A DNA stretch of 64,000 nt from Paenibacillus sp. FSL K6-1330 (GTDB lineage Bacteria; Bacillota; Bacilli; Paenibacillales; Paenibacillaceae): NCBI RefSeq assembly GCF_037976825.1, contig NZ_CP150269.1:2989501-3053500 (forward strand), given 5' to 3'. The translations under genes were made by a program, and so were the position numbers. This document shows positions 10,778 to 20,260 of the stretch, in pieces. Below the pieces are notes generated by a model. The model was not told where the DNA came from. It worked only from the letters and a program-made list of their open reading frames with translations, and did no database searches. Within the stretch, counting starts at the first letter, position 1. The number at the start of each line of letters is the position of its first letter.

Positions 10778-11118
10778 AGAGCTTGTTGGTGAGCTTAAAC
10801 GGGATAGACATCCTCCAATCCATTCATGTTGACAACACTTTGATAGTAGGATAGTACAAATGATCATGCATATAGTCCATTTAACAGGAGAAAAGCGAAA
10901 TGCTACTATATTTTTAATGTTTATTCAAATCGCAGCTTAAATAGCCGCTAATCGTGGGGATTCATGCTCTGATAAAAATTTTTTTAGCATAAATAGAAAA
11001 AATAAATCAGGCTGAAACCTGTTTCTTGGGTCATCTGAAGATCGATATCGGATGATTTATGATATGATAAATTGTACATGGTAACCAGCATGGATAGAAC
11101 GGATGGGGGTAAAGCAGT
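10778..11118 (+). other. Intergenic region upstream of gltD with a possible leader
   Basis: The 341-base gap holds a perfect TTGACA (10829-10834) 17 bases from a weak TAGTAC, then AACAGGAG followed nine bases later by a five-codon frame (10900-10917, MLLYF). After that comes AT-rich sequence with a weak ATGCT/AGCAT hairpin over a T-run near 10965-10990. I see no clear GltC or TnrA box. Confidence 0.35.
10829..10857 (+). promoter_or_regulatory. Possible promoter upstream of gltD
   Basis: TTGACA, 17 bases, TAGTAC. The -35 is perfect and the -10 poor. It would give a leader of about 255 bases before gltD. Confidence 0.35.
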
Positions 11119-12606
11119 ATGTCTACACCAACAGGATTTATGGAATATCAGCGCCAGCTTCCGGCAGATCGGAGCCCGGCTGAACGAGTTAAAGACTGGG
11201 AAGAGTTTCATAAACATTTAGAAGAAGAAGAGCTCCAGACCCAGGGAGCACGCTGCATGGACTGCGGTACGCCATACTGCCATACAGGGATCGATATGCT
11301 CGGCGGCACTTCGGGTTGCCCGATTCACAATCTGATTCCGGAATGGAATAATCTTGTTTATAGGGGATTATGGAGAGAAGCTTTAGAGCGTCTTCATAAA
11401 ACAAACAATTTCCCTGAGTTTACCGGACGCGTATGTCCTGCCCCTTGTGAGGGTTCCTGCACCGTCGGTTTGATCGGGGAGCCGGTCACGATTAAATCCA
11501 TCGAGCAAGCGATCATCGATAAGGGCTTTGAGGAAGGGTGGGTCGTTCCCGAGCCGCCGGCAAAGCGCACGGGACGTCGCGTAGCCGTTGTCGGTTCTGG
11601 TCCGGCAGGGCTGGCTGCTGCTGCTCAACTGAACAAAGCAGGCCATTCCGTAACCGTCTTTGAACGTGCCGACCGCATCGGCGGCCTGTTGACATACGGA
11701 ATCCCATCCATGAAGCTGGACAAGGGGATTGTTCAGCGCCGTGTCGATCTGCTCGCGGCTGAAGGCGTTGAATTCGTTGTCAACACTGAGATCGGCAAGG
11801 ATATTCCCGCCAAGCAGCTGATGGAAGACTACGATGCCGTCGTACTGTGCGGCGGTGCAACAAAGCCGCGCGAATTCAACATTGAGGGCAGTGATCTCAA
11901 GGGCATTCATTACGCGATGGATTATCTGAACGGAACCATCAAGAGCCTGCTGGATTCCGGTCTTGAAGACGGCAATTACTTGTCGGCAAAAGACAAGGAC
12001 GTTATCGTCATTGGCGGCGGCGATACCGGCTCCGACTGCGTCGCGACAGCGCTTCGTCACGGCTGCACCAGCGTCACTCAGTTCGGTACGCATAAGCAGG
12101 CTCCGCTGCAGCGTGATCCGATTGCGAACCCTTGGCCACAGTTTCCGAACGTGTATACGCTTGATTACGCACACGAGGAAGCCAAAGCGCTGTTTGGCAA
12201 CGATCCACGCGAATTCTCCATTATGACTACGAAATTTGTCGGAGATGAAGAGGGCAATCTGAAGGAGCTTCATACCGTTCAAATCGAGCGTATTGTAGAT
12301 GAAACGGGTCGTAAAGTGTATCAACCGATTCCGGGCACAGAAAAGGCATTTCCTGCTCAAATGGCGTTCATCGCCATCGGTTTTGACGGACCGGAGCATA
12401 CGCTGGTCGAGCAGCTGGGGCTAGAAACGGATCGCCGTTCCAATGTGAAAGCACCGTATGGCAAATATACGACCAATGTGGATAAAGTATTTGCCGCCGG
12501 AGATATGCGTCGCGGTCAAAGCCTCGTGGTATGGGCCATCAACGAAGGACGCGAGGTGGCACGCGAGGTAGACAAATATTTGATGGGTGCGACCGTACTG
12601 GTTTAA
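11119..12606 (+). CDS. gltD: Glutamate synthase small subunit
   Basis: 495 residues. N-terminal Cys clusters [12 protein letters not shown]...[12 protein letters not shown] and [13 protein letters not shown] ligate two 4Fe-4S centres; a FAD fold ([14 protein letters not shown]), a second dinucleotide fold ([19 protein letters not shown]) and the C-terminal [17 protein letters not shown] follow. In GOGAT it feeds NADPH electrons to the large subunit that makes glutamate. The large subunit gene is not adjacent, so this copy either partners a gene elsewhere or works as a stand-alone oxidoreductase of the GltD family. The RBS is weak (GGGGGTAAAG). Confidence 0.93.
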   Translation: MSTPTGFMEYQRQLPADRSPAERVKDWEEFHKHLEEEELQTQGARCMDCGTPYCHTGIDMLGGTSGCPIHNLIPEWNNLVYRGLWREALERLHKTNNFPEFTGRVCPAPCEGSCTVGLIGEPVTIKSIEQAIIDKGFEEGWVVPEPPAKRTGRRVAVVGSGPAGLAAAAQLNKAGHSVTVFERADRIGGLLTYGIPSMKLDKGIVQRRVDLLAAEGVEFVVNTEIGKDIPAKQLMEDYDAVVLCGGATKPREFNIEGSDLKGIHYAMDYLNGTIKSLLDSGLEDGNYLSAKDKDVIVIGGGDTGSDCVATALRHGCTSVTQFGTHKQAPLQRDPIANPWPQFPNVYTLDYAHEEAKALFGNDPREFSIMTTKFVGDEEGNLKELHTVQIERIVDETGRKVYQPIPGTEKAFPAQMAFIAIGFDGPEHTLVEQLGLETDRRSNVKAPYGKYTTNVDKVFAAGDMRRGQSLVVWAINEGREVAREVDKYLMGATVLV

Positions 12607-12643
12607 TCCTTCTCCTAAATATGCTATCATACTAATAGTAGTT

Positions 12644-12675
12644 AAAAGGACTTCGCGAGAGCGAAGTCCTTTTTG
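12644..12675 (+). terminator. Terminator of gltD
   Basis: AAAGGACTTCGC, loop GAGA, GCGAAGTCCTTT, then T-run. A perfect stem. Confidence 0.88.
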
Positions 12676-12722
12676 GAGTTAGCCACCGCGCCATGGTGAC
12701 TCATCGGGGAGGAGAATGTCAT

Positions 12723-15014
12723 TTGAAAACGTTGGTCATTGCCGAAAAGCCGGATATGGGACGGAACATCGCTGCGGTCATCGAGCCGAGGGCTAAGAAT
12801 AACCGTACATATCTTGAAGGTGAGCAATATATCATAACTTGGGCTATCGGACATCTGGTTGGGCTAGCGGAGCCGGATGCATATGATCCGAAATACAAAC
12901 GCTGGAATTTACGGGACCTGCCTATCATTCCGGAGCAATTCAAAATCATCCCGAATCCGAAAACCAAAGATCAGCTGAAGGTCATTGGAGAGGTCGCCAA
13001 ACGCTGCAGCCATATCGTAAATGCATGTGATGCGGGACGAGAAGGACAATATATTTTCGCTCTTATCCAACAGCAATTAAAATTGAAACAGCCTGTAAAA
13101 AGACTATGGATTTCGGATTTAACGGCGGAAAGCATTGCCCGTGGCTTCGCGGAACTGAAGGATGGGGTTGAATTCGAAAATTTAACGCAAGCTGCGCGCG
13201 CACGCAGTGAAGCTGATTGGTTGATCGGTATGAATGCATCGCGTGCCTTTACGACCCGTCATCAGACATTACTGTCGGTTGGGCGGGTCCAGACGCCGGT
13301 TCTGGCTCTGATCTATGACCGGCAGAAGGAAATCGAAGCCTTCGAATCGCAAACGTTTTATGACGTGAAGGCCGTGTTCAAACAAGAGCAGTTGGAGTAT
13401 ACCGGAACATGGCAGGGAGAGCGGCTGACCTCGCAAGAGAAAGCAGAGACGATTGCATCCAAGGTCAATGGGAAGAATGGGGTCATCACTAAATATGAAG
13501 TCAAAGAAACGAAAGAATATCCGTTCAAATTGTATGATTTGACCCTGCTTCAGCGTGAAGCCAATGCCAAATACGGATATTCTGCCAAAAAAACGCTGGA
13601 TCTTGCGCAAGCGTTGTATGAGCGTCACAAGGTGATTTCATATCCGCGTACCAACTCCAATTATGTGAATGAACAGAACATCGAGGGCATGCACAAGGCA
13701 CTTCATATGTTGAAATCGACCTCCTATGCATCGATGGCTGAAGGAGCGGATCCAAGCCGGGTGCACATAAATAATAAAGCGGTTTGCAATCCGCAGCGGG
13801 TTGAGGATCACCATGCCATCTTGCCGACGTTAAAGCGTCCGGGCACACTCAGCAAGGAAGAGCAGCATATTTACGATCTGGTCATCCTCCGGTTTCTGTC
13901 CCATTTCTACCCGCCGGCGATGTATAAGCAGCATACGGTGCTCACCGAGGTCGAGGGCGAAACGTTTAAGACGGGAATCAAGGAATTGCTGTCGCTAGGC
14001 TGGAAAGTGCTGATTGCCCAGGACAAAGAGCAGAAGAAAGCCAAGTCTTCCAAGAAGGGGAAAGAGGACGAGGAAGAAGAAACTCAGGAATGGAACGACC
14101 GTTCCTTCGATCTGTCTCCCGATGAGCCGGTACACTGCAAAAAATCCGAAGTGAAAGAAAAGGCAACCCAGCCGCCAAAGAGTTATACGGAAGGTACCTT
14201 GCTAAAGGCGATGGAGAGTGCCGGAAAATCCATTGAGGATGAAACGCTTCGGGATGCGATGAAAGACAGCGGTCTGGGAACGCCGGCAACCCGGGCAGCG
14301 ACCATTGAACGCTTGAAGAAGGTCGGATATATTACGATGCAGGGCAAAAGAATCACCGTTACCCAAAAGGGAAGGACGGCGGTGGAGTTGATCCGGCATG
14401 CTGGCGTAGAATTACTCGCTTCGCCTGAGATGACTGGTCAATGGGAACGGCGTCTTCACCAAATATCCAAGGGCGAGGCTTCGGCTGACGTGTTCATGCA
14501 AAACGTGCAGAAGTTTACCGTTTCGATCATCAATAAGGTATCCTCGCAGCGTCAGGCCCCTTCGTCATTATTCGGCGGGGACGAGGACAAGTCCAAAGGC
14601 AGAGGGAAGCGAAGCACGGGGAAAGTTGCCGCAGCCCCACGCGACAAGGAAGAACGTACGGCTAAGCGGACTCCGAAGTCGGATGCCTCCACTTCAAGTG
14701 AAGCACCGTCCGTACGCTCTTCATTAGGCCGATGCCCTAGACCCGGATGTGAAGGGCATATTATTGAAGGACGCAAAGGCTATGGCTGCGCAAATTTCAA
14801 AACCGGCTGCAACTATGTCATCTGGAAGGAATTTGCCGGTAAACAAGTTTCGCATGCGATGCTGAAATCCTTGCTGCTTCAAGGAAAGACCCAGCTATTA
14901 TCCTTTAAAAACGCGGACGGCAGCACGTATAAAGGCAGGATTGTCCTAGCTGCTGAAGGGAACGGAAAGCTTGCCGTTCAGGCAGAGGACTCGAATGAAG
15001 CCGTGAAATCGTGA
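12723..15014 (+). CDS. topB: DNA topoisomerase III
   Basis: A 763-residue type IA topoisomerase. The N-terminal Toprim domain has VIAEKPDMGRNIA and the acidic triad in NACDAGREGQYIF; the catalytic Tyr is in ISYPRTNSNYV (about residue 310). The C-terminus adds a charged Lys/Ser linker (residues 620-675) and a topoisomerase C-terminal repeat with CPRPGCEGHIIEG...CANFKTGCNYVIW. It relaxes and decatenates DNA at forks and recombination intermediates. The TTG at 12723 follows AGGAGA at proper spacing; the extra ten codons upstream contain that RBS. Confidence 0.93.
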   Translation: MKTLVIAEKPDMGRNIAAVIEPRAKNNRTYLEGEQYIITWAIGHLVGLAEPDAYDPKYKRWNLRDLPIIPEQFKIIPNPKTKDQLKVIGEVAKRCSHIVNACDAGREGQYIFALIQQQLKLKQPVKRLWISDLTAESIARGFAELKDGVEFENLTQAARARSEADWLIGMNASRAFTTRHQTLLSVGRVQTPVLALIYDRQKEIEAFESQTFYDVKAVFKQEQLEYTGTWQGERLTSQEKAETIASKVNGKNGVITKYEVKETKEYPFKLYDLTLLQREANAKYGYSAKKTLDLAQALYERHKVISYPRTNSNYVNEQNIEGMHKALHMLKSTSYASMAEGADPSRVHINNKAVCNPQRVEDHHAILPTLKRPGTLSKEEQHIYDLVILRFLSHFYPPAMYKQHTVLTEVEGETFKTGIKELLSLGWKVLIAQDKEQKKAKSSKKGKEDEEEETQEWNDRSFDLSPDEPVHCKKSEVKEKATQPPKSYTEGTLLKAMESAGKSIEDETLRDAMKDSGLGTPATRAATIERLKKVGYITMQGKRITVTQKGRTAVELIRHAGVELLASPEMTGQWERRLHQISKGEASADVFMQNVQKFTVSIINKVSSQRQAPSSLFGGDEDKSKGRGKRSTGKVAAAPRDKEERTAKRTPKSDASTSSEAPSVRSSLGRCPRPGCEGHIIEGRKGYGCANFKTGCNYVIWKEFAGKQVSHAMLKSLLLQGKTQLLSFKNADGSTYKGRIVLAAEGNGKLAVQAEDSNEAVKS

Positions 15015-15030
15015 GGAGACACCGTTAAAT

Positions 15031-15083
15031 AAAAAAAACCGAGCCAACCAGGGATACCCTCCTTGATCGGCTCGGTCTGTTTT
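15031..15083 (+). terminator. Bidirectional terminator between topB and the HAD gene
   Basis: ACCGAGCC pairs with GGCTCGGT around an inner AGGG/CCCT stem; the A-run on one side and T-run on the other allow use on both strands. Confidence 0.75.
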
Positions 15084-15085
15084 GA

Positions 15086-15823
15086 TTAATCTAAGTGATC
15101 TTCTATGACCTCGGGCACTTCGGTCAGCGCCGAAACGGTATACAACACATTATGCGGCTCTTGCTTCAACTCGACCAGATTATATTGCCATTCGCGCTGC
15201 TGCTTGATATAGATGCTGTTGATGCCGGCCGTCAGCGCCGGAACGACATCCGTGCGAAGCGAGTTGCCGATCATCCATGTATCGGAGCGGGAGAATGTCC
15301 CCAACGTGAGGATTTCTTCCAATGCCGTAATATTTTTATGCTGGCGAATGTAGATTCGGTCATTGAAGTAATCGGCCAGCTTCATCTGTTTGATTTTCCG
15401 CTTCTGAATTTTAGTCTCGCCTCCTGTGTAGAGGTGGAGGCAGTGTCCATCTTCCTGAAGCTTCTCGAGCGTCTCGACCATGCCGGGGTAGGCTTCGATT
15501 TCCTGCTCATATACACTGAGCCCTAACTCGTAGAGAAGCTCTTCTTCCTTGCGCGAGCTTTCTCTTCCATGAATGCGGCCGAAATAATGATACGTATCGA
15601 TTAGGGATTGCGGGAAGTTCGCACTTGCAAATCCCAGCTTATCTACGCCGGCTACGTCGATTTCCATCTGCTTGGCCCGGACTTCTTCAGTAGTCAAGCC
15701 AACATGTTGAAACCATTCGGTCATACACTCGAAGTAATCGCCGAGAATCAGATTGAAGTATTTGTTGCAATGTATTAATGTGTCATCCATGTCGAAGATA
15801 ATATGTTGCGATGTTTTACTCAT
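15086..15823 (-). CDS. HAD-superfamily hydrolase
   Basis: 245 residues. Motif I is IIFDMDDTLIH (nucleophile and acid Asp), motif II the Thr in HLYTGGE, motif III a Lys in KRKIKQ, motif IV IGNSLRTDVVPAL. The helical cap after motif I is of the YjjG/haloacid dehalogenase type. It is probably a phosphatase acting on a small phosphorylated metabolite; the substrate is unknown. The ATG at 15823 follows AAGGAG. It starts 16 bases after the upstream regulator gene and is surely co-transcribed with it. Confidence 0.85.
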   Translation of the reverse strand: MSKTSQHIIFDMDDTLIHCNKYFNLILGDYFECMTEWFQHVGLTTEEVRAKQMEIDVAGVDKLGFASANFPQSLIDTYHYFGRIHGRESSRKEEELLYELGLSVYEQEIEAYPGMVETLEKLQEDGHCLHLYTGGETKIQKRKIKQMKLADYFNDRIYIRQHKNITALEEILTLGTFSRSDTWMIGNSLRTDVVPALTAGINSIYIKQQREWQYNLVELKQEPHNVLYTVSALTEVPEVIEDHLD

Positions 15824-15839
15824 GGTATACTCCTTCTGG

Positions 15840-16757
15840 CTATGAAAGTCGAATGTAAGTTTCCAGAAACATTTGAAGCTCGGCAGCCCCATCCGGCCGC
15901 AGACTGAATCTTTCGTTATTCTCGGACTTCAGATGGGAGCGCAGCAAGCCTGCTGCTCTCAATATCATTAAGTGGTGCATCAATTCCTCATAGGGCTGAC
16001 CCAACTCGGACGCCATTTCGGACACGGCCTTCGGCTCATCTGCAATATAACGCAGGAGACGCAGGCGTTTCGGGTCGGCGAGAGCCTCGGTCATGCGGAG
16101 GAGAACGACGGGCGGCTCATCTTCCTCTTCTTCCGGGATATCGATAGGATACTGGAGCAGGAGTACATTCTCATAGAAGCAATAGGTATTGATCGGCCGG
16201 AAATGCGTGCCCGGGAACAAAACGACGTTTTCTTGAGGCACATCGTCCAGTATAACCCCGCTTGAGGCATATTCGATCAAATTTTCGTCATCCATTTTCG
16301 GAAGGAGCATTCGTTTCTCTTCGGCATCGTCTTCCAGGAGCTGATATAGGTCAGGCTCCACTTCCGAGAAGTAGTGCTCATGCCACAGCTTCATCAGCGG
16401 TGTGTAGTTTTCTCGAATTCTAGATGTTTCATCCCGCGAGAGGGAGGGCAAGTGAGGCTGAAGCAGGTCATGCAGCTCTTCCACGGCGGAAGTTTCGATC
16501 CAATTCAGAAAATTCGGGATTTCAAGGTGTTCTCCCCGAAGCATGATTAAGGCGTATAACACATCATAATCCGCGAGCGGCCATGATCGGGCTCGGCTGA
16601 ACTGGACGCGAACAGGCTGAGGTAAACGCTCGTCCATCTCTGTTATCAGCTGTTTTCCGATATCCAGGTTATCGGTCCATTTCCTTGTTGCATATATCAT
16701 GAAGCTGCCTAGCAGCTCGTAGACCATAGATACATCGATACTAACTTTATATTTCAT
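15840..16757 (-). CDS. Transcriptional regulator with C-terminal ArsR-like winged helix
   Basis: 305 residues. The C-terminal 75 residues (LADPKRLRLLRYIADEPKAVSEMASELGQPYEELMHHLMILRAAGLL) form an ArsR-type winged helix; no metal-binding CxC is visible. The long N-terminal part, rich in acidic residues and resembling DUF5937-type regulators, has no recognisable ligand site. It heads a two-gene unit with the HAD hydrolase. The ATG is preceded by GGGAGGG nine bases away. Its target is likely its own operon or the divergent MFS gene, which is inference. Confidence 0.72.
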   Translation of the reverse strand: MKYKVSIDVSMVYELLGSFMIYATRKWTDNLDIGKQLITEMDERLPQPVRVQFSRARSWPLADYDVLYALIMLRGEHLEIPNFLNWIETSAVEELHDLLQPHLPSLSRDETSRIRENYTPLMKLWHEHYFSEVEPDLYQLLEDDAEEKRMLLPKMDDENLIEYASSGVILDDVPQENVVLFPGTHFRPINTYCFYENVLLLQYPIDIPEEEEDEPPVVLLRMTEALADPKRLRLLRYIADEPKAVSEMASELGQPYEELMHHLMILRAAGLLRSHLKSENNERFSLRPDGAAELQMFLETYIRLS

Positions 16758-16800
16758 TAACGGATACCCTCCCAATTGATGGCATTGTTATTATTATGGC

Positions 16801-16829
16801 TTGTATGGATTGGGCTTGTCCACTATAAT
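16801..16829 (+). promoter_or_regulatory. Sigma-A promoter of the MFS gene
   Basis: TTGTAT, 17-base spacer, perfect TATAAT, 58 bases before the GTG start. Confidence 0.65.
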
Positions 16830-16886
16830 GTTCATCTGACTGTTTAAATTCATCGTTTTTTCACATTAGAGGAGGACTATATTTCA

Positions 16887-18068
16887 GTGACAGAAGCTGT
16901 AACCCCCCGTCAGGGGAGAACTCATTATTTCATTTTAATTGCCGTCGTCGTTGCGGCTGGTTTAAGCCAGGGACTGTTATTGCCGGTGCTGGCTATATTT
17001 TTGGAACGGATGGGCATTTCATCCTCCATGAACGGATTGAACGCGGCTGCCTTATATGTAGGCTCATTTGCCATGACACTTGTTGCGGAAAGACTTCTCG
17101 GCTGGGTCGGTTTCAAAAAACTGATCATTTCGGGACTGGTGCTCGTGATGCTGTCGCTGGTTGCTTTTCCGTTGATTCCAAGCGTGGCCGTCTGGTTTGT
17201 ACTGCGCGTGCTCGTCGGTATAGGCGATAGCGCACTTCATTATGCCGCCCAGCTATGGGTGCTGATGATGTCAACGGTTAAGAACCGGGGGCGAAGCATA
17301 TCCTTTTATGGCATGTCCTACGGCTTAGGATTCAGCATAGGGCCGCTGGGCATTCCGCTGCTGAAGTATGGCGAGGCGGTACCATTTATAATTCTGGCCG
17401 TGCTGTTCTTGTTCATTCTGTTGGTCGTGCTCTTCAAACTTCCGAACTTGAAGCCGGAAAAAAGCGAGAATGGGGATCAGCAGCCAGCTGGACGCTATCT
17501 CAAAAGCTACCGCCTGGCCTGGTTTGCGTTGATTCCCGCGTTTCTCTACGGCTATATGGAAGCAGGAATTAACAGCAACTTCCCGGTCTACGGGTTAAGA
17601 AGCGGATTTACATTGGGCGAAATTTCGGCGTTGCTTCCTTTTGTCGGCATCGGCGGTCTGGTGCTGCAGCTTCCCCTCGGCATGTGGAGTGATAAATTCG
17701 GACGCAAACGGGTGCTGACGATCGCCGGTATTGTGGGCGGATGCTGTTTCTTGCTCATTCCTGCAGCAGGAACGAATTTCTGGGCAACCTTAGTATTATT
17801 AACGCTGGCCGGTGGCCTGGTTGGTTCTTTCTTCTCCCTCGGTTTGGCTTATGCGGCGGATATCCTTCCCAGAGTGCTGCTGCCGGCGGCCAACGTCGTG
17901 GCTTCCTTCCATTTTAATGCGGGCAGCATAGCAGGTCCGAATGCCGGGGGCGCCATCATGGAAACGGGGTGGAACGGAGGGATCTTCGTACTGCTTGGTG
18001 GATTGTATATTCTGTTTGCCTGTACGGGATTATGGTTTAAAGTCAAAACCACATCAACACAAGAATAG
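16887..18068 (+). CDS. MFS transporter
   Basis: 393 residues with about 12 membrane helices. MFS landmarks: an amphipathic N-terminus, the A-like loop after TM2 (ERLLGWVGFKKL), and GMWSDKFGRKRVL between TM8 and TM9, which matches the DxxGRR/K loop. The family uses proton gradients to export drugs or import small solutes; substrate not deducible. The start is GTG after GAGGAGG. Divergent from the ArsR-like regulator gene, which may control it. Confidence 0.85.
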   Translation: MTEAVTPRQGRTHYFILIAVVVAAGLSQGLLLPVLAIFLERMGISSSMNGLNAAALYVGSFAMTLVAERLLGWVGFKKLIISGLVLVMLSLVAFPLIPSVAVWFVLRVLVGIGDSALHYAAQLWVLMMSTVKNRGRSISFYGMSYGLGFSIGPLGIPLLKYGEAVPFIILAVLFLFILLVVLFKLPNLKPEKSENGDQQPAGRYLKSYRLAWFALIPAFLYGYMEAGINSNFPVYGLRSGFTLGEISALLPFVGIGGLVLQLPLGMWSDKFGRKRVLTIAGIVGGCCFLLIPAAGTNFWATLVLLTLAGGLVGSFFSLGLAYAADILPRVLLPAANVVASFHFNAGSIAGPNAGGAIMETGWNGGIFVLLGGLYILFACTGLWFKVKTTSTQE

Positions 18069-18151
18069 AAACATGCGTTCTCATGGCAATTGCTTTCGCT
18101 TTCTTCTAAACTAGAGAGTAGGAATATGCACTTGACGGGAGAGACGATAAC

Positions 18152-18871
18152 ATGATTAAAGTGGATCGGCTGAAGAAAACGATGGGTCCTGAACGCACAC
18201 CGGTGTTAAAGGATATCACTTTTCAGATGGAGCACGGGGAAATGATCGGTCTGATCGGTGCTAGCGGAAGCGGGAAAAGCTTGTTAATGAGCTGTCTATC
18301 CATGCAGCAAAAATGGGACGGCGGCAAATTAACGATTGATGGCGAAGATATGATGAATCCTGCGGGAAAACGGAGAATTCGCCGGGAATGGGCTTATCTT
18401 GAGCAGAACCCGTCCTTGAATGTGAATCGAACGGCACTTAAGAATGTATTGATCGGACAATCCAGCCAAACACCGCTGTGGCGGATGGTAACCGGGATGG
18501 TCCGGTCTGATGATTATATGGGAGCTATGGACACGATCGAGCACCTTGGGTTGTTGGACAAGGCCAAACGAAAAGCCGGCGAGTTAAGCGGCGGTGAGAA
18601 GCAGCGGATTGCTATTGCTCGCGCACTTGTTCATGGTGCCAAGGTGATTTTGGCGGACGAGCCGGTCACGGGACTCGATCCTGCCTCGGCTGAGCACGTA
18701 TTGAAGACACTTAAAACCTTGTGCGAGGAAGAACGTTTAACCGTATTTACCGTTATACCCTTGGAGCTAGCCGAGAAGTATTGCACACGGATCATGGGTC
18801 TATCCGGCGGAGAGCTGGCCGTGGATGTGACCGGAAGACGTTTAACCCATGGGGAGAAGTCAAGACTGTAA
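18152..18871 (+). CDS. ABC transporter ATP-binding protein (PhnC-like)
   Basis: 239 residues. Walker A GASGSGKS, Q-loop LEQNPSL, signature [15 protein letters not shown], Walker B VILADEP and a D-loop TGLDPAS are intact. The normal H-loop His is not evident: the sequence after the expected strand is FTVIPLELAEKYC. The order and spacing look like phosphonate or methionine importer ATPases, but no permease or binding protein gene is next to it. A GGGAGAG motif precedes the ATG. Either it serves a transporter elsewhere or has another role. Confidence 0.8.
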   Translation: MIKVDRLKKTMGPERTPVLKDITFQMEHGEMIGLIGASGSGKSLLMSCLSMQQKWDGGKLTIDGEDMMNPAGKRRIRREWAYLEQNPSLNVNRTALKNVLIGQSSQTPLWRMVTGMVRSDDYMGAMDTIEHLGLLDKAKRKAGELSGGEKQRIAIARALVHGAKVILADEPVTGLDPASAEHVLKTLKTLCEEERLTVFTVIPLELAEKYCTRIMGLSGGELAVDVTGRRLTHGEKSRL

Positions 18872-18922
18872 TTATCGATCACCAAAGACGCCAGGTGAAT
18901 GTATAGAAATGAGTTGATCTTA

Positions 18923-20257
18923 TTGAAATATAGAGTGATGCAAGCCCTCTTGGCAGGCTTGTTACTATGGATCATAAGCGGCTGCACCTTTATTCAGGAC
19001 CCGGTCTCTTTAATGAAGAAACCGGATTTGCCGACGGATAAAGCGACGCTGAATGGCGCCATCCAATCTGCGCTTCTGAAGAATAAGCTGGATAATGCCG
19101 CCATTATCCGGCCGCGAAGTGACGTGGATAGCAGTTCCATCCGTATTCAGGACCTGGACAATGACGGAATTTTGGAAGCTGTCGTCTTCTATCAGACGCC
19201 GGACGATGAAGTGAAAATCCATGGCATGATCATGCAGCAGCAAGGCGACACATGGGTGAAGAATCTTGATTTCGACGGAGAAGGGACGGTATTGGAGTCG
19301 TTTGATTTCGTTGATTTTACGAATGACGGCAAGGTCGACATCGTAGCCGGCTTCTCACGCGGAGAAGAGAATCTTCAGAACCTGCTGGCCGTGTATTCAT
19401 TCTCCGGGAATTCGCTTGAAAAAATACCGGCTTTGCCATACACACACTTTAATATCGGAGATATGAACGGGGATAAAATCAACGATATTACGGTTGTCTA
19501 TCTTCAACAGAAAGAGCTCTCGTATATCAGCACCTATCAATACGATAAATACGAGGACGCCTTTGTCGAGCTGAACAAGCTGGATCTGGGACCGAATATC
19601 GAAAGTTATTACAATGTTGTCGCAGGTAAAGTGGCCAAGGACAAAGAAGGTATCATCTTGGACGCTTCGGTTGTATCCAACTCTTCTTATTCCAAACTCA
19701 TCATTATGGAGGATAACCAGTTTATTGACGTCCTTCAGGATGAATTGCTTACCTACAAGGAACTGCCTGTAGAGAGCGAAGATGTGAATGATGACGGTAT
19801 TTTAGAGTTTGGTGTTCTTACGAGACCGAGCGGTTGGGAGGATCGGCTTATTCTGGAAGAGATCCCGTTCTTCACCACGTACTTCCAGTGGGACGGAGTG
19901 GTACGGGAGAACAACGAAAAAGAAGGGCTTCAATTCGTGCTCCAAAGGTACTACGATATGAACAATCGATTCTATCTGGACTTTCCGCCAGACATGTATA
20001 ATAAGATTACCATCACGCCGGAATCCAACAAAAATGCTTATTTGAATTTTGTGACGACCGACACGGGAGAGTCCGTTGCCGAGATTAAATTCTTTTCAAA
20101 GGCCCAGTGGGGAAAAGCCGAATCCGATTGGGAGATTCTGGTGAAGGAGAAAAACCGCGTAATTGCTTATCGCAGTCATGGCGATCTGAAATTGAGTAAA
20201 AAAGATAAAAAGCCAAACAGCAATAATGTGGCTCCTATCGAAAGAAAGGGGAACTAG
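18923..20257 (+). CDS. Lipoprotein with FG-GAP/VCBS-like calcium-loop repeats
   Basis: 444 residues from the TTG at 18923: MKYR, a hydrophobic stretch and the lipobox IISGC, with Cys21 as the lipid anchor. The frame is open from an ATG at 18899, but AGGTGA abuts that codon. The mature part has at least four Asp-rich loops (DLDNDGILE, DFTNDGKVD, DMNGDKIND, DVNDDGILE), the pattern of FG-GAP/VCBS beta-propeller repeats. It lies three bases before a response regulator and kinase, so an outer-surface sensor or partner role for the kinase is plausible. Confidence 0.72.
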   Translation: MKYRVMQALLAGLLLWIISGCTFIQDPVSLMKKPDLPTDKATLNGAIQSALLKNKLDNAAIIRPRSDVDSSSIRIQDLDNDGILEAVVFYQTPDDEVKIHGMIMQQQGDTWVKNLDFDGEGTVLESFDFVDFTNDGKVDIVAGFSRGEENLQNLLAVYSFSGNSLEKIPALPYTHFNIGDMNGDKINDITVVYLQQKELSYISTYQYDKYEDAFVELNKLDLGPNIESYYNVVAGKVAKDKEGIILDASVVSNSSYSKLIIMEDNQFIDVLQDELLTYKELPVESEDVNDDGILEFGVLTRPSGWEDRLILEEIPFFTTYFQWDGVVRENNEKEGLQFVLQRYYDMNNRFYLDFPPDMYNKITITPESNKNAYLNFVTTDTGESVAEIKFFSKAQWGKAESDWEILVKEKNRVIAYRSHGDLKLSKKDKKPNSNNVAPIERKGN

Positions 20258-20260
20258 ACC

